Source: CBDCWO01 sp965223405 (GTDB lineage: Bacteria; Bacteroidota; Bacteroidia; Chitinophagales; Saprospiraceae). From it: a stretch of 64,000 nucleotides of DNA. The stretch spans positions 5,270,001 through 5,334,000 of the forward strand of contig CBDCWO010000006.1 of the NCBI GenBank assembly GCA_965223405.1. Direction: 5' to 3'. The notes under the pieces were generated by a model, which had not been told where the DNA came from, searched no databases, and saw nothing but the letters and a program-made list of their open reading frames with translations. Shown piece by piece: positions 55,233-64,000 of the stretch (the stretch's first letter is position 1; each line of letters starts with the position of its first letter). A program made the position numbers and the translations under genes.

Positions 55233-57602
55233 TTCAATTGGATTTCGGGTCGCTGCCCTCCAGCTCTGCCAACTTACCGTCACGAGAGCAATCCCCAATG
55301 CCAATACACCGGCCAGCGCAAAGATCCACCAACTTAATGTTGTTTTATAGGCAAAGTTTTCCAGCCATCGTTTCGTTAAAAAAATGCCCATGGGCGTCGC
55401 AATCACAAAAGCAAAAACCACCCATTTTATATAATTCTTTATCAATAGAAATAATACACTTTGCACAGTAGCACCCATCGCTTTGCGGATTCCGATTTCC
55501 TTGGTACGTTGAGAATTGGCAAAATAGATCAGGCCAAATAATCCGAGACAGGAAATCAAAATTGCGAGAACGGAAAATATAGTGAAGACTTTTAAGAACC
55601 GGGATTCCTGACTATACAACAATGCCAAACGATCATCCAGAAATTGATATTCCAGCGGTTCGTCGGGATCGAGTTCGTTATACTTTTCTTCACAGAAAGC
55701 TATCATTTCAGCTGTGGAATTGAATGACATGGGGTTGAAACGGATATTTATAATTGAGGCCACAATACCTGTGTTCGGATAAACCCTCAACATGGCCGGT
55801 GTAACCTCATTTCTAAGGGAGCCAAAATTAAAATCCTTGACCACACCTGATATTTTTTCAAATCCTTTTATTCTTTCCCCACCATCCGAGGATCTATATG
55901 AATTGAATGTTTCCAACGCGAGCGGATCATCAGCAGCCAACTGTTTAATCGCAGTCTCATTAAGATATACGTAATACTCCTTCTCACCTTCCAATTTTTG
56001 TTCTGCCAATATCTGGACATCAAATGTTTTAAAAAACGCAGAATCACAGAATATACTCTGGCATGCAATTTTAGTATCTTGACCTTGATATTTGATATGT
56101 ATGAGAGTTTTTCCAGGGGCCATTTCTCCAATAAAATCAGAAGTTGTACTGAAACTAACTATGGCTGGATGATTGATCAATGATTTGAGGAAAACCTGAT
56201 GGGTCTGGTGGAGTGATAGTGTGGAATTAATCGTTAGGATACTCTCTTTATCATAACCCAAGTCCTTATTATTTAAGAATTTGAGTTGTTTGGAAACTAC
56301 CATTGTACCTATTAAAAGAATAATTGTAATTGCAAATTGAAATACAACCAGACTTTTACGAAAAATATTTACGCCTTTAGATTTTAAGCTGGTGCTTTTG
56401 AGTACCAAGGCAGGGTTAAACGAGCTTAGATAGAATGCCGGAAATGAACCGGCCACCAGAGTCAAAATCAGGATTCCTCCTAATACAATAATCCAGTGAA
56501 TGGATGATTGGAAGTAGATGTGATCCAGACGAATATTTTGCATATTATTGAATCCCGGTATCAAGTAGTTAACAAAAAGTACAGCCAGGATCATGGAGGC
56601 CGACGATATCAATAATGCTTCAGAAAGAAAGTGCATGGCTACTATTTTTCGGCTTGCTCCATTTACTTTTCTAATACCAATTTCTGCACCTCTGGTAATG
56701 GCCTTTGAGGTAGCCAAGTTAAAAAAATTGGTAATAGCGAGCATCAGGATTAAAAAGGCGATGCTAGACAGAATAAAAAGATTTTTTGCATCTCCTTTTC
56801 TAAATCCTGTATGAAGGTCCGGATTAAAATAGTTATCTCTCAGGCTGTACAATTCCAGCGTTTCCAAATTCACCTCTGACTGATTTATCGAGGCAAGAGT
56901 TCTTTGAATTTTTTCAGAAACATCTTGTTTTTTTGCAGTCGGAATTAACTTGGCAAAAGTTTTAAAGTTTGATGCCTTCCAGTCGTCATTGATGGATTTT
57001 TTACCAAAAATCTCAATTGCTCTTTCAGATTGTGCAAAACTAAGTATAGCCTCAAACTTCAAGGAGGAATTTAGTGGTGGGTCTTGAATAACTGCTGTTA
57101 CGACAAATGGATCTATGCTGGAATTTTCAATAACTTTCCCAATTGGATTGGTATCTCCAAAGATTTTATTGGCAAGACTTTCGGTAAGTACTATTGAGCC
57201 GCCTTCTTTCAATATTTCTCGGTTTGGCCCCAATTTAATAGCATATGCAAAAACATCGAAAAAAGAATCTTCCGATAATATGATGTTAGGCACTTTGTAC
57301 TTCTTATTATTAACAAATACTTCTCTCGTTCCTCCTCTGCTTATTATCCTGCAAACCGACGCAATCTCCGGAATATGTTGTGCAACATAGGGCGCGACTG
57401 CCGTAGGTGTGTTATTAGTGCCAATACGAAATATTTGATCGGCACCTTGATGATACTGATCGGTACTCAGTTCATAATGGATGTTGAGTGCAATCAACAC
57501 TACCAAAGTCATCGCCAAAGCAAATCCCAAAATGCTAATTACGGAATGCAGCTTGTCTTTAGCTAAACTCCGAACTGCAGTTTTAAGAAAATATAAAATC
57601 AT
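55215..57602 (-). CDS. MacB/FtsX-type ABC transporter permease 4
   Basis: The 795 aa product shows a first helix (LHSVISILGFALAMTLVVLI). Periplasmic domain 1 has VAPYVAQHIPEIASVCRIIS and VVTAVIQDPPLNSSLKFEAI. Helices follow, with ITRGAEIGIRKVNGASRKIV. Domain 2 has KFLNNKDLGYDKESILTIN and VVKDFNFGSLRNEVTPAML. The last helices follow RTKEIGIRKAMGATVQSVLF. It ends in the shared SWQSWRAATRNPIESLRYE. The periplasmic domains differ strongly from those of permeases 2 and 3, so substrate or partner should differ. The ATG at 57600-57602 fits. The gene's 3' end lies in the 331-bp direct repeat. Confidence 0.9.
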   Translation of the reverse strand: MILYFLKTAVRSLAKDKLHSVISILGFALAMTLVVLIALNIHYELSTDQYHQGADQIFRIGTNNTPTAVAPYVAQHIPEIASVCRIISRGGTREVFVNNKKYKVPNIILSEDSFFDVFAYAIKLGPNREILKEGGSIVLTESLANKIFGDTNPIGKVIENSSIDPFVVTAVIQDPPLNSSLKFEAILSFAQSERAIEIFGKKSINDDWKASNFKTFAKLIPTAKKQDVSEKIQRTLASINQSEVNLETLELYSLRDNYFNPDLHTGFRKGDAKNLFILSSIAFLILMLAITNFFNLATSKAITRGAEIGIRKVNGASRKIVAMHFLSEALLISSASMILAVLFVNYLIPGFNNMQNIRLDHIYFQSSIHWIIVLGGILILTLVAGSFPAFYLSSFNPALVLKSTSLKSKGVNIFRKSLVVFQFAITIILLIGTMVVSKQLKFLNNKDLGYDKESILTINSTLSLHQTHQVFLKSLINHPAIVSFSTTSDFIGEMAPGKTLIHIKYQGQDTKIACQSIFCDSAFFKTFDVQILAEQKLEGEKEYYVYLNETAIKQLAADDPLALETFNSYRSSDGGERIKGFEKISGVVKDFNFGSLRNEVTPAMLRVYPNTGIVASIINIRFNPMSFNSTAEMIAFCEEKYNELDPDEPLEYQFLDDRLALLYSQESRFLKVFTIFSVLAILISCLGLFGLIYFANSQRTKEIGIRKAMGATVQSVLFLLIKNYIKWVVFAFVIATPMGIFLTKRWLENFAYKTTLSWWIFALAGVLALGIALVTVSWQSWRAATRNPIESLRYE

Positions 57603-57808
57603 GAACCTATATTTATATTTTTAGTATCTCCATACTGTTCATTCATGCGTCTCAAACTTTATTATGACTTTTGACCCTATCATTGTTCATTTCCTTTTGT
57701 GTAGTATTTCATCATAATGCCTAATTCATCGCTTCGTGCAGGCAGCTTGAAAGTCAAGCCCACACCCACACCCAATTATCAATTACCACTTATCAATTCT
57801 TAACTTTT
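57603..57808. other. Spacer between permeases 5 and 4
   Basis: No gene. The distal part holds CAGCTTGAAAGTCAAGCC and ATCAATTACC strings shared with the 382-bp units, leading into copy B of the 331-bp repeat. Confidence 0.6.
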
Positions 57809-58139
57809 CGTTTTCATGTTCCTTATTCCCGTCTTCGTATTACCGTTCCCGGTAAATTGTCAGAATCGGGATTTACAGGATTAAAGGATTACCAGGATTT
57901 TTGACATATAATAATCAAGATTCTATTAAATTAAAATATTTTATCCTGTTAGTCCTGATTTCAGTTTCTGTCTCTCGTTTCCGTATTTCTGTTTCCCACT
58001 TCAACTAATGCCACGGTCTGGCACAAGCAAAGCGGAATTCACACTATATGCTGACAGCAAAGCTCTTCAGTACACACTCACACCTAATTATCAATTGTCA
58101 ATTCTCAATTCTCCATTTCTTTCATTCATATCTCAAGCT
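57809..58139. repeat. 331-bp direct repeat, copy B, overlapping the 3' end of permease 5
   Basis: Gap-free match to 54902-55232. It includes the GGATT motif near 57868 and the last codons of the permease gene that ends at 58122. Recombination between the two copies would remove 2907 bp, namely permease 4, in frame. Confidence 0.9.
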
Positions 58140-60500
58140 TTCAATCGGATTCCGCGTCGCCGCCCTCCAGCTCTGCCAGCTTATGGCTAAAATAACAATG
58201 GATAGGGAACAGATTCCAATAAGCCCAAATAACCACCAGGTAATAGTGGTCTTGTAAGCAAAATTCTCTAACCATTTATTCATTAGAGTGTAGGAGAGTG
58301 GGAAAGCAATTAACAATGCCATAATAGTCCACTGTACAAAATCTATATTTAATAAAACCATAACCTTAGTAACAGAAGCGCCATTTACCTTTCTGATCCC
58401 AATCTCTTTGGTCCTTTGGATTGCAATAAAGAAAGATAGGGCAAAGATTCCTATTGAATACAAAAGTATGGCAAGTACTGTAAATAGATTTATCATCCTT
58501 TGGAGAACAATATCTTTTTGATAGGCCTGTTCATACTGATATATGAAAGGATGAAAAGGATAATCCGGAAAATGATTTTCAAATATTTGACCAACAAATT
58601 TTGAAACCTTAGTTGTGTACCCGTCCTCTATTCTCAACACCAGAGTATTAGTAAAAACCGGCCAATCATAGACCAAAACCATGGGAGTTACAGGTCTGTA
58701 TAATAAATGATGATTCACGTCTTTAATTACGCCCACTATTCTGGCAGTTAAACTTCTACATTTGATCAATGTCCCAATCGGCTCTTTCAGCTGAGCTTGT
58801 TTTACAAAGCGTTCATTAACCAATACTTCAACGATTCTATTACTGCGGGATTTGAAAAAATCATCGATGGTTTGTGGAAATAATTCGGGATTAAGGTTAT
58901 TACCCTCCAGCAATTTAATCTGATAAGTTTTCAGATAATTGTGATCTCCGAAGAGCATACTGGCTTGCAACTCCTCTTCATTTGGAAGGAGAAATTTTTC
59001 CGTACCCTTTCCTGACAGAGGAAGGCTTGTGCCGTTGGTATATTGAGAAATGTAGGGGGATTGATCCAATCCTGATTTAATCACCTCTATGAGTTCAATA
59101 TCAGGAATTGAAATGGCCATGGTTTGCTCAGGGTTAAAGCCTAAATCCTTATTTTTGATGAAGGTAATTTGTTTCCTCACTACTCCAGTACATAAAAGCA
59201 GACCACAGAATACGACCATTTGTGTAATTAGTAGCATTCGTCGCCAGGAATTCACTCTGCCGAGGGCTACTATTCCCGACTTCATTACTTGAGTCGGTGT
59301 CAGTTTTGAAATGAAATTGAATAAAATTGAAGCCAAAAACAATCCTACCAGTATTAAAATGATCAGGTAGGCTAATAAAAAATACCAATTGTAAACAAAC
59401 GAAATGGTTCTGGCGGGATCGATTATCCGATTAAAAACGGGACCTGCCAGGTAGGTAAAAAAAAGTGCCAAAAAAGAGGCAATCAGGAGGTGGATGAAAA
59501 AATCGGCATAAATCATATTTCTAAGTTGCCTTCTTCCAGCTCCCAACGCCTTATGTATGCCGATGTCTGAAATGTACCTGGAAAATAAGGCAGTATTTAA
59601 GACTAAATAATTAAAAGCAACTAAAAGGATAATAAGTAAACCTATAAAAGCGAGAATTTGTATAAAGCGTATACTGCCTTTCTCTCTAGGTGGATCATTG
59701 ATGTCGTCAGAGTGCAAATAGATGTCCTCGTAGGGTTGAAGTTGAGTGCGTCTTGAAGATTCAAATCCTCCGTGTTTGATATATAATTCTGGGATCATTA
59801 CTTCGACAGAACTTTTTGCTTTTTCAGAATTAAGGGTGACCAGGAGTTCACAACTATGAGGTCCCCAATGTGTTGATTGCTTAGCCTTTTCAGAGATATC
59901 CAGGATATAATCAAATTGAATACTGGACCATGAGGGAACATCTTGTATCACTGCAGTCACTGTGAATGGTTCGTCTTTCATTTGATCCAAATAACTCATA
60001 TATAGAGTTTGTCCCACCGCGTTGTCATTTCCAAAAATATTTTGAGCAGTAGTCTGAGAAATAACCACTCGGGAGTGTCCGGTTTCAATCTGCTGGATAT
60101 CTCCGGTTATTACCTGATAATTCAGCAGTTCGACTAAACTAAGATCTGCAAAGGCAATGTGATCGGCCTTAAAGTATTTGTTGTCTTTGGCAATGTCCAC
60201 TATATCCGGTGGAAGATATTGGATACGAGCAAAATTGATTACAGATGGGAATTCCTCAGCAAGTGTTGGCCCCATCGGCATCGGAGTGGATACGGATCTA
60301 CCGTACTCATTAATGCAAAGCACACGAAATACATTATCAACTCCTTGATGAAAACGGTCGGTTTGATATTCATGAATGATATAATTATAGATCAGTGCAG
60401 AGGATACAATACCTATGACCAGACCAGTAATATTTACAATGGAGTAAATACGATTCCGGAATAGCTTTCGTACACTTATTTTAATATTATAATAATACAT
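58122..60500 (-). CDS. MacB/FtsX-type ABC transporter permease 5
   Basis: The 792 aa product shows a first helix (YSIVNITGLVIGIVSSALIY). Periplasmic domain 1 has EEFPSVINFARIQYLPPDIV and VTAVIQDVPSWSSIQFDYIL. Middle helices follow ISDIGIHKALGAGRRQLRN. Domain 2 has FIKNKDLGFNPEQTMAISIP and IIVGVIKDVNHHLLYRPVTP-type residues. The final helices follow RTKEIGIRKVNGASVTKVM. The last 16 codons match the shared ending, while the helices before them (WWLFGLIGICSLSIVILAIS) do not, so homogenisation reaches less far into this gene. ATG at 60498-60500. Confidence 0.9.
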   Translation of the reverse strand: MYYYNIKISVRKLFRNRIYSIVNITGLVIGIVSSALIYNYIIHEYQTDRFHQGVDNVFRVLCINEYGRSVSTPMPMGPTLAEEFPSVINFARIQYLPPDIVDIAKDNKYFKADHIAFADLSLVELLNYQVITGDIQQIETGHSRVVISQTTAQNIFGNDNAVGQTLYMSYLDQMKDEPFTVTAVIQDVPSWSSIQFDYILDISEKAKQSTHWGPHSCELLVTLNSEKAKSSVEVMIPELYIKHGGFESSRRTQLQPYEDIYLHSDDINDPPREKGSIRFIQILAFIGLLIILLVAFNYLVLNTALFSRYISDIGIHKALGAGRRQLRNMIYADFFIHLLIASFLALFFTYLAGPVFNRIIDPARTISFVYNWYFLLAYLIILILVGLFLASILFNFISKLTPTQVMKSGIVALGRVNSWRRMLLITQMVVFCGLLLCTGVVRKQITFIKNKDLGFNPEQTMAISIPDIELIEVIKSGLDQSPYISQYTNGTSLPLSGKGTEKFLLPNEEELQASMLFGDHNYLKTYQIKLLEGNNLNPELFPQTIDDFFKSRSNRIVEVLVNERFVKQAQLKEPIGTLIKCRSLTARIVGVIKDVNHHLLYRPVTPMVLVYDWPVFTNTLVLRIEDGYTTKVSKFVGQIFENHFPDYPFHPFIYQYEQAYQKDIVLQRMINLFTVLAILLYSIGIFALSFFIAIQRTKEIGIRKVNGASVTKVMVLLNIDFVQWTIMALLIAFPLSYTLMNKWLENFAYKTTITWWLFGLIGICSLSIVILAISWQSWRAATRNPIESLRYE

Positions 60501-61074
60501 ACTTTATCAATTATCAATTGTTGATTTCCTTTCCTCTTTCCCCTTGCTCCGCGCTCTCTGCTCCTCGCTCCTAGATTATCAATTTTTTTCTTCATTAATT
60601 TCAGTTTATTTTATTCGATATGTCTTTCATTCAATTTCTGTTTTCCCTCCTCGTATTACTGTTTCCGGTAAATTGTCAGAATCGGGATTTACAGGATTAA
60701 GGGATTACCAGGATTTTTGACAATTTAAAGTCGAGATTCTGTCAAAATATTCTATCCTGGTAGTCCTTATTTCAATTTCCGTACTCCGGTTTCCCCTGCT
60801 CCTTGCCCCTTGCTCTCCGCCCTTCATTCCTGATTTTTAACCTTTCGTTTTCATTTTCTTTATTCCGGTCTCCCCGCCTCCGCCAAGGTTACGGTCTGGC
60901 AGCGTTCTCCCTCGACCCTTGCTCCCTGCTCTTTGCTCTTCATTCATAATTTTTCATTTTCCGTATTCCAGTCTTCATATTCCGGTTTCCCTGCTCCGTT
61001 CTCCGTTCTCCTTGCTCCTCGTCTCCACCAAGGCTACGACGGGCATTGCCTGCCACTCGCCCCATGCTCCCCGC
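60501..61074. repeat. Spacer of heptamer arrays with one GGATT motif
   Basis: No gene. Phased 7-mers occur near 60539 (CCCCTTG, CTCTCTG, CTCCTAG), 60905 (TTCTCCC, TTGCTCC) and 60990 (GTTCTCC twice, TTGCTCC). One GGATT motif lies at about 60677-60722. The phased tract reaches the stop codon of the next gene. Confidence 0.75.
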
Positions 61075-63513
61075 TTATTCATATCTCAAGCTTTCGATCG
61101 GATTCCGCGTCGCCGCCCTCCAGCTTTGCCAGCTTACACTTAAAAATGCTATACCGAGTGCAAGTAGTCCAGACAATGCAAAAATCCACCAACTGAGATT
61201 GGTCTTATAAGCAAAATTCTCCAGCCATTTACTCATGGCATAATAGGCTAAGGGACAAGCAAGTATAAATGCTAGTAATACCCACTTTAAGAAATCCTTG
61301 TTGAGCATAGCCATGACCTCTGATACTTTGGCTCCATTCACCTTTCTGATGCCGATTTCTTTTACCCGCCTTTGAGTATCGTATAAGGCGATAATGAATA
61401 GGCCAATCGTGGATATGACCAGTGCGACCAGAGTAAAGAGAATGTAAATTATACTCAAACGCTTTTCTTTGCGATACAGATTCGAAATCTCATCACTCAG
61501 AAATGAATACTTTAATGACCTTCCTGGGTTATGTTCGCTGAACAGATTTTCCACAAATTGGATTCCTTCATTTATCCTTCCTTCCCTGAACCGGATTAGG
61601 AAATCAGCATCTATATCCTACATAAAATACATAATCAAAGGTTTTGGTTTCAAAGACAAATGCTCGTAGTCAAAATCCTTTACAACCCCAATAACCTCAT
61701 ACCCTTCGTCGTTGTTCCAGTATCTATTCAATAGACGGGTATCCGCTATATCTTGAATATTCCAATACTTTTTCGCTGCTTCATTGATTACTACTTTGTT
61801 GCCTCTAGATTTATCCTTCTCTGAATCGAAAAACCTCCCTTCAACGATTTGTATGTTGAACACTTTGGCATAGTCAACACTCACTGAGAGTGAATTTTGA
61901 GATGAGTAATCTATCTCTTTGTTTTTGGGTTTGCAGGGCATTGTATAGGGACTTATCGGAATCTTTCCTTGGGCAAACAACTCAATGGAAGTATGGGATT
62001 CTAATTTATCCTTTAAAACTTGATATCCTCGTTCCTGCTGTTTTTTTTGCTCCCGATATTCTGCACTTTTTGCCGTTAGAAAAGCCTGATTGTCACGATA
62101 TTTAGCAAAGTCAGCCTGTTGCAATGGGTATGGAATGCGATGGAATAATTTTGCTCGAAGAATATTCTCCTTATGGAAGCCGAGGTCTTTGTTTAATAGA
62201 GAATTTAATTGTTTGACAACTGTTACAGATGCGATCAAAAGCACAAATGTTAAAGCATATTGAAGCACTATAAAGCCATTTCTTCCACCAATTAAACTTC
62301 CCGAGAGATAAAGATTTTTCATGCCGGTAATAGGAGGGAAGCGCATGGCTAGAAAAATCGGATAAATAAGTGCCAAAGTAGAAAGGCACAAGAGAATTAT
62401 TGTATTTAGGAAAAATATGTTTAAAAAGGGTGGTGATAAGGAAACCTTTGTAATGGAATTAAACCCTGGAAGAAGTAAAAAATATAAGGCAGATATGAGC
62501 ACAGCTGAAATTGCAATATGGAGTGCGGTTTCTATGATTTTTTGATAGACAATATCCCGTTTACGTGCTCCATTGATCATGCTAATCGCATTGGTCTTTT
62601 GTGTTTTGTTGGCATTGATAATTTGTAGATTCGATAAATTTATAGCGGAGATCAACAAGATTAAGATCATTGTGCCGATTAAGATATAGAGTGTTTTTTT
62701 ATCTCCATATTTGGAAATAAGACCCTTTAACTCAGTTATATTTTTGCTATAGTACATTGTATTAAAAGGTTGAATTCCCATGATGCTTTCTCCGAATTGC
62801 TGATGAGAATGACCAATTGATGCAATTTTTTTGTTAAAAGATGATGGATCAAAACCCTTGTTTACGAGGAAAAAAGCTCCTCCCGAACGAGAATATTTAT
62901 TCGGTTCTGAAGATGAGCGTAAAATAAAATCAAATGTGATGGAACTATTAGATGGTGGTGGATTGACAATTCCTGCAACAGTACATATGTCCTTTCGATT
63001 TGAGGTAACATTTAACTGCTTACCCACTGGATTTTGGCTGCCAAACACTTTCTTAGCGAAGCGTTCTGTAATCAGAATGCTGTTAGGAGCAGACAAGGCC
63101 ATTTTTGCATCCCCGACCTTCATGGTAAAATCGAACATTTCAAAAAAAGTTGTATCGACAATAATTCCTTCAGGAGTATATTCAGAATCTTCGTATGAGA
63201 TCTTCATTTCTCCTTCATTATATTTTTGAATATTCGTATAATTCCTGAGCTCTGGATGTTCTTTGTAATTGAATTTGAAGAAAAGTGCCGGATTGATAAT
63301 CTCCCATTGAGCTTCGGGTGAAGCTTTTATTTTCATCAAATAGATGTCATCAATATTCTTATGGAATTGGTCCATAGTCATCTCGTTATGAACATAGCTG
63401 TATAATAGGGATATGCAGAGCGTTCCCAGACAAAGTGTAAGTATGCTGCCTACAAAAATCAATCTATTGGTTCCGAAATTTCGAATTGCTAATTTGAAGT
63501 AGTATATGATCAT
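61075..63513 (-). pseudogene. MacB/FtsX-type permease 6, interrupted by an in-frame TAG
   Basis: The frame spans 813 codons from ATG 63511-63513 to 61075, with one TAG at 61618-61620 (codon 632). On both sides the reading matches permease 2 without any length change: LIMYFM, stop, DIDADFLIRFREG against LIMTYRQ, DRIMEFIIRFREG. The TAG aligns with the Gln codon of the paralogue, so a single C-to-T change explains it. All domains are otherwise present (first helix LIFVGSILTLCLGTLCISLL, end SWQSWRAATRNPIESLRYE). The truncated product would lack the last three helices. A sequencing error remains possible. Confidence 0.85.
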
Positions 63514-63566
63514 AAGAATCTATTTAGATTAGTCATAATCGCTATAAGTTATTGATACATAATATT

Positions 63567-64000
63567 TTATAATAGGTCGCCATCCCCTTCATTTTCAGAT
63601 TCTGTAATTACCTGCCCATCAAACAAATTGATGATCCGGTGGGCATAGGCCGCATCATCCTGTGAATGGGTGACCATCACCACCGTGGTGCCCTCCTGGT
63701 TGAGTTCGGTGAGCAACTTCATTACCTGGGTGCCATTTTTGGAGTCCAGATTTCCAGTTGGTTCATCGGCAAGAATGAGTTTGGGGTTCGAAGCTACAGC
63801 ACGTGCGATTGCTACCCGTTGTTGTTGGCCTCCCGATAGTTGCTGGGGGAAATGTTTACGCCGGTGACTCATCTTCATGCGATCAAGCACTTCATTGACC
63901 CGCTCCTTGCGTTCACGAGTACTCATTTTAAGGTATACCAGGGGGATTTCTACATTTTCAAAAACATTGAGCTCATCAATGAGATTGAAACTTTGAAATA
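63567..64000 (-). CDS. ABC transporter ATP-binding protein, LolD/MacB type (5' part outside window)
   Basis: The frame is open to the right edge and upstream residues continue as FQSFNLIDELNVFENVEIPL, which is the Q-loop and following helix, so the N-terminus with Walker A lies beyond 64000. Visible are the signature LSGGQQQRVAIARA, Walker B LILADEPTGNLDS with the catalytic Glu, and the switch His in VVMVTHSQ. 'EPTGNLDS' is the hallmark of the LolD/MacB/FtsE group. It is the only ATPase in the window and leads the run of six permeases, so it probably energises several or all of them. Confidence 0.93.
   Translation of the reverse strand, partial: FQSFNLIDELNVFENVEIPLVYLKMSTRERKERVNEVLDRMKMSHRRKHFPQQLSGGQQQRVAIARAVASNPKLILADEPTGNLDSKNGTQVMKLLTELNQEGTTVVMVTHSQDDAAYAHRIINLFDGQVITESENEGDGDLL

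Noticed and set aside
54712..55350. Plus-strand ORFs of 69-78 codons in the spacer and over the 3' end of permease 4
   Set aside because: They consist of repeat DNA and antisense permease sequence, and the same frames recur in the other repeat copy.
61618..61620. TAG read as pyrrolysine or another recoded amino acid
   Set aside because: Bacteroidota are not known to use pyrrolysine, and the aligned paralogue has Gln, so a point nonsense change or sequencing error is simpler.

Overview
The window looks like chromosomal DNA of a Bacteroidota bacterium, probably from the Saprospiraceae or a close relative. This rests on several lines of evidence: secreted proteins ending in type IX secretion (T9SS) sorting domains, TonB receptors that open with a carboxypeptidase-regulatory-like domain, a fused SecD-SecF, many lipoproteins with an L-x-x-C signal, the Bacteroidota -7 promoter box TAnnTTTG, and tandem double-length MacB/FtsX permeases. 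No rRNA or tRNA gene was recognised. Genus-level placement is inference.

Positions 1-29700 are a mostly ordinary core region. In order it holds: a cyclophilin cut by the window edge; an archease-rtcB RNA-ligase operon; a FecA-like TonB receptor with a palindromic operator at its start; an FGE-fold lipoprotein; an intact small IS with perfect ends; a DUF6702 protein and an M20 amidohydrolase; an M64 peptidase and another secreted T9SS cargo protein; a second TonB receptor; DUF547 and MORN proteins; a D-2-hydroxyacid dehydrogenase; the LysM/BON protein Kbp; secDF; a PorE-like T9SS lipoprotein; DUF3179, UbiA-like and M42 proteins; pyrE; and a NUDIX hydrolase.

Positions 29700-33300 are a mobile-element graveyard. 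A frameshifted DUF772-type transposase and a multiply frameshifted IS256-type transposase lie between inverted ends bounded by CTAG. A 227-bp MITE-like element follows immediately, sharing the middle CTAG, so the abutting ends form a 38-bp near-perfect palindrome.

Positions 33300-41720 carry an acyl-CoA dehydrogenase, rarA and a four-gene cassette. The cassette is a T9SS-exported protein with ten SprB-like cysteine-rich repeats, an ECF sigma factor, a membrane-anchored protein with a beta-barrel-like C-terminus in the anti-sigma position, and a lipoprotein that seems to carry one divergent copy of the repeat.

Positions 41760-64000 are the most unusual part. Six double-length MacB/FtsX permease genes lie head to tail on the minus strand behind one ABC ATPase, with a beta-propeller lipoprotein and a GxxExxY gene among them. 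The spacers are filled with repeats: a 382-bp unit in two four-copy arrays that are block copies of each other, a 331-bp direct repeat, at least thirteen copies of a GGATT-rich motif, and degenerate arrays with a strict 7-base period. Five permease genes share almost identical 3' ends that run into this repeat DNA. One permease has an amber codon at a position where its paralogue has Gln, and another has lost its ATG, with a remnant of the old 5' end still visible upstream. Together this suggests a locus remodelled by recombination between heptanucleotide-rich repeats.
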